From: JAUHWL01 sp964416385
GTDB taxonomy: Bacteria; Bacteroidota; Bacteroidia; Flavobacteriales; Schleiferiaceae
Direction: 5' to 3'
Length of the DNA stretch: 64,000 nt
Assembly (NCBI GenBank): GCA_964416385.1
Contig: CAYQDW010000003.1
Span: forward strand, 1-64,000
The notes under the pieces were generated by a model that saw nothing but the letters and a program-made list of their open reading frames with translations, was not told the origin of the DNA and did not search any database. This document shows, one piece after another, positions 25,737 through 35,600 of the stretch. Position numbers and translations under genes: made by a program. Each line of letters begins with the position of its first letter. The first letter of the stretch is position 1.

Positions 25737-26363
25737 TTACATTGCTGAAGATAAAGAATTATAACATTTTGCGCAAAGTACCGGTTCGCAATGATCAATT
25801 GTACTAATTCGCTCTGCCGCATCCGCCATAACGCAACTTTTATCTGGGCAATGTGGTAAGCCAAGATTATGGCCAAATTCGTGGATGACCACTTTTTGTA
25901 AGCGCTGATAGAAAAAAGCGGGCTTACGTTTTAAACGGAAGCTAGATACAACAGCTTCACGGCCGGGCCTGTAGGCCAACCCCATTATGCCCCAATCTCT
26001 GTACTTGTTTTCGGGTTTCTTGATGTTGCCTTCTGCATTCCGTTTTGTGGTGCTTATATCTTCGGCCGTAAGGCCAAAAGCAAAATCTGCTCCTTCTGCC
26101 TTGCGAATTGTTTTTAAATAAACCAGTAATGAATCAGCGCGGTAGCGTGCACGCTTAACATTGATAAAAGCATTTTTCGGTAAGGTTACCGGTGTAACAA
26201 TTTGCGGTGCGATATTGTATGCAGCAGCCAAATATTGCTCAACAGAATCAATCTGATGGGCAGGTACATCACCTAACGGAATGATAATTACATCTGTATT
26301 TGGGCCGATTTTAGGCTTACAGGATACCAGAAGAATAGCAAGAAGTAGAGAAAAACGGTACAT
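25737..26363 (-). CDS. Archaemetzincin-type zinc metalloprotease, predicted lipoprotein
   Basis: A 208-residue protein whose C-terminus matches the archaemetzincin signature HExxHxxGx3Cx4CxMx17CxxC residue by residue: His161-Glu162, His165, Gly168, His171, Cys172, Cys177, Met179, then after exactly 17 residues Cys197 and Cys200. So both the catalytic zinc site and the structural zinc knuckle are present. The N-terminus MYRFSLLLAILLVSC is a lipoprotein signal with Cys15 lipidated, so it should act in the periplasm or at the outer membrane. It lies 6 bases after rpoN and before the three small membrane proteins. Substrate unknown. Confidence 0.88.
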   Translation of the reverse strand: MYRFSLLLAILLVSCKPKIGPNTDVIIIPLGDVPAHQIDSVEQYLAAAYNIAPQIVTPVTLPKNAFINVKRARYRADSLLVYLKTIRKAEGADFAFGLTAEDISTTKRNAEGNIKKPENKYRDWGIMGLAYRPGREAVVSSFRLKRKPAFFYQRLQKVVIHEFGHNLGLPHCPDKSCVMADAAERISTIDHCEPVLCAKCYNSLSSAM

Positions 26364-26369
26364 CAGCGA

Positions 26370-27830
26370 TTAGAGTTCCTTACGTAAACGCGCCACCGGC
26401 AACCCTAATTGTTCGCGGTATTTGGCAACGGTTCTTCGGGCTATGGGGTAACCCTTTTCTTTAAGTAGCTCAGCCAGTTCTTGATCAGTAAGAGGTTTGC
26501 GTTTTTCTTCTTCACCAATGGCATCTTCAAGAATCTTTTTGATCTCTTTAGTGCTTACTTCTTCACCTTCGCTATTAAGCATAGCTTCGCTAAAAAATGT
26601 CTTTAAAAGTTTGGTACCATAAGGGGTTTGCACATACTTATTGCTGGTTACGCGGCTAACGGTGCTGATATCCAAACCAATTTCATCCGCAATATCTTTT
26701 AAGATCATGGGGCGGAGGTCGCGTTCATCACCACTTAAGAAATAGGCCTCCTGGTATTCCATAATGGCGGTCATGGTAAGCATGAGCGTTTGTTGGCGCT
26801 GGCGGATGGCCTCTATAAACCACTTGGCGCTGTCTATTTTTTGCTTGATGAATTTTACCGCTTCTTTTTCGCCTTTGGTGGCTTTGTCTTTGGCAGCTTT
26901 GGCGTGGGCAATCATCTCGCGGTAATCACGACTAATCTTCAACTCTGGGGCATTACGCGCATTAAGGCGCATTTCAAGCTCCCCCTCATTGATTGTGATG
27001 AAAAAGTCTGGAATGATATTTTGCGAGCCGCCACGGCTGCTGCTACCCATATTGCCGGGTTTGGGGTTGAGATGTACAATAATTTGTTGCGCTTCTCTTA
27101 ATGCTTCTTCTGTTGTATTAAGGTTGTCTATAAGTTTTTGGTAGTGCTTTTTAACAAAGGCATCATAGTATTCATGAAGTATGCGGTATGCCAAGCGCAC
27201 CTCTGGCGTTTGTGGTTTACGCTCTAGTTGTAGCAGTAAGCATTCCTGTAAATCTCGTGCGCCAATACCGGCTGGGTCTAGGCTCTGTACTACGGTAAGT
27301 ACTTTTTCTACCTCTTCTTCAGTTACAAAGAGATTACGATTAAAGGCAAGGTCGTCTACAATGTCCAGTAACGCGCGTTCTAGCAGGCCGTCATCGCCTA
27401 AATTACCTATGATGTATGTGGCAATTTCGCGTTCATTTTCGGTAAGATCACGCATGCCAATCTGCGCCATGAGCCGCTCAATAAAGCTTTCTTCTACGGC
27501 GATTGGAATGGTGCGCTCTTCATCATCTGCGCTGTAATTATTGGCCTGGGTTTTCCAGCTGGGCGTTTCGTCATCACTCAGGTACTCATCCCAGTTTACA
27601 TCTTCAGTATTATCACTGGCGCTTTCTTCAAAGCCTTCGTCCTCCCAAGAGTCTTCCTGTTTTTCTTCAAATTCTGCACCTTCTTCTAGTGCGGGGTTCT
27701 CTTGAATTTCTTGCTCTATGCGCTCTTCCAGTTCTTGCGTGGGCACCTGGATGAGTTTCATCAACTGGATTTGCTGAGGCGATAGTTTTTGCTCCAGCTT
27801 TAGTTTTTGTATTTGACGTAAGGCCGCCAT
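26370..27830 (-). CDS. rpoN: RNA polymerase sigma-54 factor
   Basis: Alternative sigma factor that needs AAA+ activators. The N-terminal glutamine-rich region I (LEQKLSPQQIQLMKLIQ), an acidic region II (about residues 50-95), the core-binding region and the C-terminal RpoN box ARRTVAKYRE (near residue 468) are all present in 486 residues. It follows asnS by 14 bases in the same direction, an arrangement usual in Bacteroidota. No activator gene is found in the window. Confidence 0.97.
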   Translation of the reverse strand: MAALRQIQKLKLEQKLSPQQIQLMKLIQVPTQELEERIEQEIQENPALEEGAEFEEKQEDSWEDEGFEESASDNTEDVNWDEYLSDDETPSWKTQANNYSADDEERTIPIAVEESFIERLMAQIGMRDLTENEREIATYIIGNLGDDGLLERALLDIVDDLAFNRNLFVTEEEVEKVLTVVQSLDPAGIGARDLQECLLLQLERKPQTPEVRLAYRILHEYYDAFVKKHYQKLIDNLNTTEEALREAQQIIVHLNPKPGNMGSSSRGGSQNIIPDFFITINEGELEMRLNARNAPELKISRDYREMIAHAKAAKDKATKGEKEAVKFIKQKIDSAKWFIEAIRQRQQTLMLTMTAIMEYQEAYFLSGDERDLRPMILKDIADEIGLDISTVSRVTSNKYVQTPYGTKLLKTFFSEAMLNSEGEEVSTKEIKKILEDAIGEEEKRKPLTDQELAELLKEKGYPIARRTVAKYREQLGLPVARLRKEL

Positions 27831-27844
27831 CGGTAGTTTTTCTA

Positions 27845-29278
27845 TTAAAATTCTGCCCTGCCCGGTGTGCGCGGAAAGGGAATAACATCACGTATGTTGC
27901 CCATACCTGTCACAAATTGTACCAAACGTTCAAAACCTAATCCGAAACCGCTGTGCTTGCAGGTACCAAATTTGCGTGTATCTAAATACCACCAAAGGTT
28001 TTCTTCCTCAATAGAGAATTCACTCATTTTTTGTTTTAGCACATCCAAACGCTCTTCGCGCTGGCTACCGCCAATGATTTCGCCAATGCCAGGAAAGAGA
28101 ACATCCATTGCACGTACGGTTTGGCCATCTTCATTTAAGCGCATATAAAACGCTTTTATTTTGGCAGGATAATCAAATAAGATTACCGGGCTTTTAAAGT
28201 GTTTTTCTACCAAATAACGCTCATGCTCACTTTGTAAATCGGCACCCCACTCTTCAATGATGTAGTTAAATTTCTTCTTGCGATTGGGTTGACTGTTTTT
28301 GAGAATTTCTATGGCTTCCGTATAGCTTAAGCGCACAAAATTGTTTTCTACCACAAACTGCAATTGCGCAAGCAAACCACGTTCACTGCGTTGTTGTTGT
28401 GGTTTGGCTTTTTCTTCTTCTGCAAAGCGTTTATCTAAAAATTCTAAATCGTCTTTACAGTGCTCAAGCGCATAGCCAATAACATATTTGAGAAAATCCT
28501 CGGCTAAGGTCATGTTATCATCAAGCTCAAAAAAGGCCATTTCTGGCTCAATCATCCAGAATTCAGCCAAATGCCTGCTGGTATTGCTGTTTTCTGCACG
28601 AAACGTTGGGCCAAAGGTGTAAACCTTGCTAAGGGCCATCGCGCCCAATTCTGCTTCTAACTGGCCGCTTACCGTTAGATTGGTTTCCCTTTCAAAAAAG
28701 TCTTCAGTAAAATCAATGTTGCCCTCTTCGTTTTTGGGGAGATTGTTTAAATCTAGCGCGGTAACGCGAAACATCTCACCAGCACCTTCAGCATCACTTC
28801 CAGTAATAATTGGCGTGTGCATGTAGAAAAAGCCGTTGTCATTAAAATATTTGTGGATGGCAAATGCAAGGGCATGTCTGATGCGGAAAATGGCGCCAAA
28901 AGTAGCCGTACGTGGCCTTAGATGTGCTATTTCGCGCAAGAACTCCATGCTGTGCTTTTTGGGCTGCAATGGATATTCTTCTGGGTGGCTATCTCCGTGA
29001 ATGACAATAGACTTCACCTGAACCTCTACATTTTGACCTTTTCCCAAAGAGGCTACCAAATCACCCATAACTTCAATACAAGCGCCTGTGGTAATGCGTT
29101 TTAGCACTTCAGGGTCTGTATCTTCAAAGTTTACAACTGCTTGAATATTGTGTATTGTACTACCATCATTAAGGGCAATAAAGCGGTTGCTCCTAAATGT
29201 GCGTACCCATCCGCGTAAGCGTACCTCACTGCCAACGGGCATTTTAGTAAGCGCATCTTTAACATTTACCGTAATCAT
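27845..29278 (-). CDS. asnS: Asparaginyl-tRNA synthetase
   Basis: Class IIb aminoacyl-tRNA synthetase, 477 residues. The N-terminal OB fold binds the anticodon (VRLRGWVRTFRSNRF), motif 2 is FRAENSNTSRHLAEFWMIEPE-like and motif 3 is SGFGLGFERLVQFVTG. First gene of the six-gene minus-strand unit asnS-rpoN-archaemetzincin-three small proteins; all gaps are 14 bases or less. A near-consensus -7 box lies 33 bases upstream. Confidence 0.97.
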   Translation of the reverse strand: MITVNVKDALTKMPVGSEVRLRGWVRTFRSNRFIALNDGSTIHNIQAVVNFEDTDPEVLKRITTGACIEVMGDLVASLGKGQNVEVQVKSIVIHGDSHPEEYPLQPKKHSMEFLREIAHLRPRTATFGAIFRIRHALAFAIHKYFNDNGFFYMHTPIITGSDAEGAGEMFRVTALDLNNLPKNEEGNIDFTEDFFERETNLTVSGQLEAELGAMALSKVYTFGPTFRAENSNTSRHLAEFWMIEPEMAFFELDDNMTLAEDFLKYVIGYALEHCKDDLEFLDKRFAEEEKAKPQQQRSERGLLAQLQFVVENNFVRLSYTEAIEILKNSQPNRKKKFNYIIEEWGADLQSEHERYLVEKHFKSPVILFDYPAKIKAFYMRLNEDGQTVRAMDVLFPGIGEIIGGSQREERLDVLKQKMSEFSIEEENLWWYLDTRKFGTCKHSGFGLGFERLVQFVTGMGNIRDVIPFPRTPGRAEF

Positions 29279-29310
29279 CTGTGCTTTAACTAGATTTTAA
29301 TTCAACGTTG

Positions 29311-29318
29311 CAAAAGTG
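29311..29318 (-). promoter_or_regulatory. Possible -7 promoter box of the asnS-rpoN operon
   Basis: CACTTTTG on the minus strand, one base off TAnnTTTG, 32 bases before the asnS ATG. Weak evidence alone. Confidence 0.3.
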
Positions 29319-29433
29319 CACTTTTTACTGCGGGTTAAAAACAGCGTTTAGCATCAAATAAGTGCAATATTATTGGCTCAACTTAAAGTAAAACACAAGC
29401 TATTAAAAAAGGTTAACGATGTTTTAACAACCT

Positions 29434-29462
29434 GTATCTCACACAAGTACAGTGTGTTATAC
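29434..29462. promoter_or_regulatory. Candidate TetR operator palindrome
   Basis: GTATCTCACAC (29434-29444), 7-base spacer, GTGTGTTATAC (29452-29462): nine of eleven positions are symmetric. It lies in the divergent region between asnS and the TetR gene, about 80 bases before the latter's start. A second inverted repeat GGAAACA/TGTTTCC is at 29480-29486 and 29501-29507. TetR proteins usually bind such palindromes near their own gene. Confidence 0.45.
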
Positions 29463-29524
29463 TTTAGTTGAGAAACGAAGGAAACAAAAATTACAAAAAA
29501 TGTTTCCAGTGTGATAATCGCGTT

Positions 29525-29532
29525 TACTTTTG
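29525..29532 (+). promoter_or_regulatory. -7 promoter box of the tetR-RND operon
   Basis: Exact TAnnTTTG (TACTTTTG), 10 bases before ATG 29543. The spacing implies a very short leader and argues for 29543 as start. Confidence 0.45.
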
Positions 29533-29542
29533 CGCCCGTTTT

Positions 29543-30154
29543 ATGGAAGAGTTAGAAAAACGAATATTACAAGGTGCGTTGCATCAATTTTTGGTGATGG
29601 GCATTCGTGCTGTTACCATGGATGATGTTGCCCGCGAGCTTGGGATTTCTAAAAAAACACTCTATCGTTTTTTCGCAAACAAGGCAGACTTAGTAGCGCG
29701 AAGTGTACAGTTTACCTTTTGGCAAATAAAGTCTTCTCTAGAAGAGATCTCTAACAAGAGCACCAATGCCATTGATGAACTATTTGAGTTTGATGCACAA
29801 ATGACGGAAGTCGTTAAGTCGCAAAAGCCAATGATTATTAATCAGCTACGCAAATATTACCCAGATACGCACAACTGGTTATATACCAACCGTAAAGATT
29901 TGATGTTAGCCCTAACAGCCCGCAATCTTGAAAAAGGGGTAAGGCAAGGCATGTATAGAAGTGATTTAAACATCAGGTACATTGCCTTAATGTATTATGC
30001 GCAAACACTTTTATATGCGCAAGAAGAGAGCATGCCTGATGAGGTTTGTACCCGTCCTGATTTTGTTTATGAAAATCTCATTTATCACCTGCGCGGCATT
30101 GTGTCAGAGCGCGGACTAGAACACCTTAAAACTAAGCTAAAACAGAAAAAATGA
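29543..30154 (+). CDS. TetR/AcrR family transcriptional regulator
   Basis: Probable local repressor of the efflux operon it heads. The N-terminal helix-turn-helix spans about residues 18-52 (GIRAVTMDDVARELGISKKTLYRFF). The C-terminal ligand domain, about residues 55-203, resembles no specific type. I chose ATG 29543 (MEELEKRIL); the frame is open to a TTG at 29468, but that would overlap the promoter box. Stop overlaps the start of the tolC-like gene by 4 bases (ATGA), so all four genes are coupled. Confidence 0.9.
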   Translation: MEELEKRILQGALHQFLVMGIRAVTMDDVARELGISKKTLYRFFANKADLVARSVQFTFWQIKSSLEEISNKSTNAIDELFEFDAQMTEVVKSQKPMIINQLRKYYPDTHNWLYTNRKDLMLALTARNLEKGVRQGMYRSDLNIRYIALMYYAQTLLYAQEESMPDEVCTRPDFVYENLIYHLRGIVSERGLEHLKTKLKQKK

Positions 30155-31488
30155 AGTATTTAACAGCAACCGTTGCCTTCTTTTTGGCGGCACAACTCCT
30201 GGCCCAGCAAAGCTTGTCTGTGAGTGTGGCAGAGGCCCAAGATTATGCCGTAACGCATGCGTATACGGTACAAAACAATAGCCTCGAAGTTGAAAAAGCG
30301 CGAAAGCTTTATTTAGAAAATATTGGGCGTGGTTTGCCGCAGGTATCAGCAAATGGCAACTACACGTATAACCTTGAGCGGCAATCTTTTATTGCCGATT
30401 TGGGCAGCGGCCAATTGGGTCTTTTGCAAATTGGCGCCCCTTATAGTGCCTTAGGTACGGTTGCGGCAGAGCAGCTTATTTTTGATGGCAGCTACATCGT
30501 TGCCCTTCTTGCCAGCCAGGTACTCAAAGAAAACGCCTTAAATGATTTAGAAAAATCGCGCATAGAAATTCGCGACCAAGTGGCACGGGCTTACCACCTT
30601 GTATTGGTTAGCCGTAGAACTGCAGAAATTATAGCCGAAGACTTGAAGTTTTTGCAGCAAAGTTTTGAAGAGACTAAAAAGCTTTTTGAAAATGGCTTTG
30701 TAGAAGAGCAAGATAAAGACCAACTTGAGTTACTTCTTAGCAATTTGTTAAACAATCAAGACTACATTCAAAAGCAAGAAGAGGTTGCGTTGATGCTTTT
30801 AAAAATCCGTATGGGTTTGTCGCTCGAAACAGCGTTAACGCTTACAGATGACATTGATGGGCTGATGGTTTTTACAGAAGAAGGCACCAGCATTTTAAAC
30901 ACGCCTTTTGCCGTAGAAAACCATATAGATTACCGTTCTATCTTAACCCAAGAGCGCGGACAAACGCTGAACTTACGGAATGAAAACATGCAATATCTCC
31001 CCAAAATAAAAGCCTTTTACAACTTAAATTACAATGTGAATAACATGGACTCTTGGGTTTTTACCGGAGAGCAAGGGCAAGACCGGCTAGACGTGCGTTG
31101 GCAGGCATTAGGTGTTTCGCTTTCTGTGCCAATTTTAACCGGCGGTACACGCGTGGCGCGCGTGCAACAGGCACAATTGGCATTACAACAAGTTGTGGTG
31201 GCCAAGCAGCAAGTTCAAGACAATTTAAAGCTGGCATACGCACAGGCAAAAGCCGAATATGAATATGCCTTAAACACCTATAAAACACAGCGCAGAAATG
31301 TTGAAATCGCAAAAAACATCCGCGATAAAACACTGCGCAAATATCAAGAGGGTTTGGCCACAAGCCTTGAATTAACGCAAGCAGAAAATCAGTATCAAGA
31401 GAGCCTTCGCAACGCAATTAACACCTCTAATCAGGTATTAGACAAGAAAGTAAACCTAGAAAAGGTGCTTGGTAAGTACAACGACTAA
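30151..31488 (+). CDS. TolC family outer-membrane efflux protein
   Basis: Outer-membrane channel of a tripartite efflux pump, 445 residues. A signal peptide (MKYLTATVAFFLAAQLLAQ) is followed by two structural repeats of the OEP family with long helical hairpins, for example about residues 130-215 and 340-440. A short segment around residue 290 (YLPKIKAFYNLNYN) matches the beta-strand part. It is encoded with its adaptor and permease in the order usual for Bacteroidota (regulator, TolC, MFP, RND). Confidence 0.93.
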   Translation: MKYLTATVAFFLAAQLLAQQSLSVSVAEAQDYAVTHAYTVQNNSLEVEKARKLYLENIGRGLPQVSANGNYTYNLERQSFIADLGSGQLGLLQIGAPYSALGTVAAEQLIFDGSYIVALLASQVLKENALNDLEKSRIEIRDQVARAYHLVLVSRRTAEIIAEDLKFLQQSFEETKKLFENGFVEEQDKDQLELLLSNLLNNQDYIQKQEEVALMLLKIRMGLSLETALTLTDDIDGLMVFTEEGTSILNTPFAVENHIDYRSILTQERGQTLNLRNENMQYLPKIKAFYNLNYNVNNMDSWVFTGEQGQDRLDVRWQALGVSLSVPILTGGTRVARVQQAQLALQQVVVAKQQVQDNLKLAYAQAKAEYEYALNTYKTQRRNVEIAKNIRDKTLRKYQEGLATSLELTQAENQYQESLRNAINTSNQVLDKKVNLEKVLGKYND

Positions 31489-31518
31489 AAACAAAACACA
31501 CGTAATAGATTTAACAGC

Positions 31519-32658
31519 ATGAAAAATTTTATAACTCTTTTCGCAATTGCGGCTATCGCTTGGTCATGCCAAACAGAGCAAACCTCAAACCTTAATAAAC
31601 TCTACCAAGAGCGCGATTCTTTAGTGGCCATACAAAGCACTATTGGTGCGCGTTTGCGCGATATAGAAACGGAGCTTTCTACACTAGACAGTACACGTAG
31701 CCTAACCACGGTTACCACCATGCCGTTGGCGCTAAAATCTTTTGATCATTATTTTCAGGTATATGGCACCATTGAGGCGAGCAAGAGCATTAATCTATTC
31801 CCAGAAGCAAATGGTACCATAGAGCGTATTTATGTTGCTGAAGGCCAAAAGGTAACAGAGGGTCAACTCCTTATAGAGTTAGATGGTAAGCTCATCCAAA
31901 AAAACATAGAAGAGTTGGAGGTTAACCTCGACCTCGCCAAGTCGCTATATGAAAAGCAACGCAAATTATGGGTTGAAGAAAAGATAGGCTCAGAGGTACA
32001 GTATTTACAGGCTAAAACCAATAAAGAATCTCTAGAAAGCCGGTTAGCGCTTTTACAGCAGCAGATGAGAATGACTAAAGTGCGTGCACCTTTTAGTGGT
32101 GTGGTAGATGAAATATTCCCCAAAACAGGAGAAATGGCTATGGCCGGGCAACCTGTTTTGCGCCTTATAAATCTCAGCGAAGTTTATTTAAGTGCCGATG
32201 TTTCTGAAGCGTACGTAGGTACCGTAGGTAATGGCACCGCCGCAGAAGTGTACATTTCTAGTTTAGATAAAACCATACCGAGTAAAGTTATACAGGTGGG
32301 GCAGTTTATCAATCCTGGCAACAGAACCTTTAGGGTGCACGTTGGGCTAGATGAGCAAAGCAGCCTTTACAAGCCAAACATGATGGCTTCTATCAACCTC
32401 CGCGATTACCATGCAGATTCTACCATCGTTATCCCCAACCGCTTAATACAGCAAACACCACAAGGATTAAATTTTGTGTACATCGCAAAACCCTATAAAG
32501 AAGGCTTTGGCGAGGTTAAGCGCATCATGGTAGAAGTGGGTAAGTCTTATAAAGAATTTACAGAAGTAAAAGAAGGTCTTTCTGCGGATGATGTGCTTAT
32601 TGATCGTGGTTCGCGCAGCGTAAAAGATGGCCAACATGTACAAATCGTAAAGCCCTAA
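31519..32658 (+). CDS. RND efflux periplasmic adaptor (membrane fusion protein)
   Basis: Links the permease to TolC, 379 residues. Lipoprotein signal with lipobox IAWSC (Cys17). An early coiled coil (about residues 25-60) is followed by a lipoyl half-motif GTIERIYVAEGQKVTEGQLLIEL, a helical hairpin, the second lipoyl half VRAPFSGVVDEIFPKTGEM and the beta-barrel domain. It is 30 bases downstream of the tolC gene and 6 bases upstream of the permease. Confidence 0.94.
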   Translation: MKNFITLFAIAAIAWSCQTEQTSNLNKLYQERDSLVAIQSTIGARLRDIETELSTLDSTRSLTTVTTMPLALKSFDHYFQVYGTIEASKSINLFPEANGTIERIYVAEGQKVTEGQLLIELDGKLIQKNIEELEVNLDLAKSLYEKQRKLWVEEKIGSEVQYLQAKTNKESLESRLALLQQQMRMTKVRAPFSGVVDEIFPKTGEMAMAGQPVLRLINLSEVYLSADVSEAYVGTVGNGTAAEVYISSLDKTIPSKVIQVGQFINPGNRTFRVHVGLDEQSSLYKPNMMASINLRDYHADSTIVIPNRLIQQTPQGLNFVYIAKPYKEGFGEVKRIMVEVGKSYKEFTEVKEGLSADDVLIDRGSRSVKDGQHVQIVKP

Positions 32659-32664
32659 TTAAAC

Positions 32665-35600
32665 ATGGAGCAGAACAATCAATTTAACGAGTCGCAATAC
32701 AAAGAATTCGGGCCAGCATCTTTTTCTGTAAAGAATGTAGTTACGGTCTATGTGCTTTCAGCGATTATTTTTCTTGCGGGTTTGATGGCGTATGTGAGTA
32801 TGCCGTCAGAAACCTTTCCAGAAATTATAATCCCGCAAATTTATGTGGGAACACCCTATCCGGGGAATAGTCCAGAAGACATAGAAAAACTCATTACGCG
32901 CCCGTTAGAGAAAGAAATAAATGGGATTTCTGGCATTGATAAAATCACCTCTACTTCCGTAGAAGGGTACAGTACCATACAGGTTGAGTTTAACTTTGAT
33001 GTAAGCCCCGATGAGGCGCTGCGCAAGGTTAAAGACAAAGTAGACGTGGCGATGGGAAAATCTGATTTTCCGCAAGATTTACCTGCAGACCCTAACGTTT
33101 TTGAGCTTAATATCTCAGAGCTTACGCCTATTCAGAATATAAACCTTAGTGGCGATTTTAGCTTAGATCAGCTCAATGAATACGCAGAATATTTAGAAGA
33201 AAAGATTGAAGATCTCCCCGAAATAAGCAAGGTTGATATACGTGGTATTGATGATAAGGAGGTGCGGATTAGCATTGACTTACAACGGATGGAGAGTCTC
33301 AACATTAGCTTTAACGATGTAGCTAATGCCATTAGCCAAGAAAATGTTAGCATTAGTGGGGGTAACCTTTTGGTTGATGGATACCGCAGAAATGTCCGCG
33401 TAATCGGTGATTTTAAAGCCATGCAAGACATTGAAGATATCGTGATAAAACATGAGCGCGGGGCGTTGGTGTACTTACGAGATATTGCAACCGTAACATT
33501 TACTGAAGTAGATACAGAGAGTTATGCCCGCCAATATGGAAACCCTGTGGTGATGCTAGACGTGATGAAACGGGCGGGTGAGAACCTCATAATCGTTTCA
33601 GAAAAAATAGACAAAATCATTGAAGAAGCGCGAGCAGAATACTTGCCCCAAAACTTAGAAATGTCTATTACCAATGATCTTAGCAATAAAACTGCTAATC
33701 AACTAAGTGAATTAGAAAACAGCATCATTTTTGGGATGTTATTGGTGGTTTTGGTGTTGATGTTTTTCTTGGGCCTACGCAATGCTTTGTTTGTGGGGAT
33801 TGCTATTCCGCTAAGTATGTTGATGAGTTTTCTCATCCTAAATATTCTTGGCATCACCCTAAATACCATAGTTCTTTTTGCGCTTGTACTTGCATTGGGT
33901 ATGTTGGTAGATAACGGAATTGTAATTGTAGAAAATATTTACCGCCTTATGGACGAAGGCGTAGAGCGTACCAAAGCAGCAAAATATGGCGCTGGCGAAG
34001 TGGCAATGGCAATTATCGCCTCTACGGCCACAACTTTAGCTGCGTTTGTTCCGCTGGCATTTTGGCCTGGCATTTTTGGTGAGTTTATGAGCTATCTGCC
34101 GTTAACACTCATCATTGTTTTATCGTCATCACTTTTTGTTGCATTGGTTATTAATCCCGGACTAACCAGTGTGCTTATGAAGGTGCAAGAAGAGCAGCCT
34201 AATGTTAAAAAATGGACCAAAATCGCCATTATACTTATTGTACTTGGTTTTGCTTTGGGGTATCTAATTAATGCGCTTATACCACAGAATATGTTGTGGT
34301 TGGGTAACCTAATTTTGATTTCTGGTGTGCTAATCCTTGCTCATATTTGGCTTGTGGTACCACTTACAGAGCGTTTTCAAAAAACGGTTTTGCCAAGATT
34401 AGAAAATGCATACTACAAAACGCTGCAGACCGCTTTAAGAGGAAGAAATCCATATTATTTCTTCGTAGGCACGGTTTTATTGCTGTTTTTGAGTGTTGTA
34501 CTTCTCGTAACAAGTCCGCCAAAAACATTGTTTTTTCCAGAAAACCAGCCCAACTTGGCTTTTGTGTATATAGAAATGCCCATAGGTACAGACATCACAG
34601 AAACCAATAAAGTAACGCTAGAATTAGAAGAACGTGTAAACCGCATTCTCGATAAATACATCATAACAGAGGATGTTGATGGTGTTAAAGAACCATACAA
34701 TTACATGGTAGAGAGTGTAATCTGCCAGGTGGGAGAAGGAACAAGTGACCCCAACCAAGGCCCAAGTATGGCCCAAACACCCAACAAGGCCAAAATAACA
34801 GTAGCGTTTCGCGAATTTAGTGATCGCGTAGACCAAAGCGGCAACTTGCAGTTTAGTGCCGATGTGCTAGAAGAAATACGAAGTGCCATTGGCGACTACC
34901 CCGGTGCGCAATTGGTGGTAGATAAAGACCGGCAAGGTCCACCTGCTGGCGCGCCAATTAATATAGAAATACAGGGCGAAGACTATGTTAAGTTAATAGC
35001 TGTGGCGCAAGATATGCGCACCTACATAGAAGAAAGTGGCATTGCTGGTATTGAAGAGTTAAAGCTTGATGTAGAAGAAGGAAAACCTGAATTACCGATA
35101 GAAATAGACCGGGCTAAAGCACGCGCTTTAGGCATAAGCACGGCACAAATTGGCCAAGCATTGCGCACAGCGCTATTTGGTAGAGAGGTTAGCCGCTATA
35201 AAGAAGGTGAAGATGATTATCCCATCAACATACGCTTTAATGATGATTACAGGTATAACATCAGTGACCTGATGAACCAAAAGATCACCTTTAGAGATCA
35301 AGCGGATGGAAAAATTAAGCAGGTGCCAATAAACGCGGTGGCCACTTACAAAAAAACCTCCACCTACAGTGCTGTAAAACGAAATGACTTGCAGCGGCAG
35401 GTTACCCTAAGCAGCAATGTTTTAGGCAAATTCAACCCTACAGAGGTTAACAACGCCATAAAAGATGTATTGCAGAATTATGAAATGCCGAATGGCTACA
35501 CCTATGCTTTTACTGGTGAGCAAGAAGAACAGGCAGAGCAGCTTGCTTTTTTAAGCAAAGCACTTATGATTGCAGTATTTCTTATTTTCCTCATTCTTGT

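Noticed and set aside
27181..27537. Long open frame opposite rpoN (and many similar frames opposite polA, accC, asnS and the adhesin gene)
   Set aside because: Low-complexity Ser/Arg-rich shadows of well supported genes.
29468..29542. Longer TetR N-terminus from the TTG at 29468
   Set aside because: It would cover the -7 box, and the added residues are not family-like.
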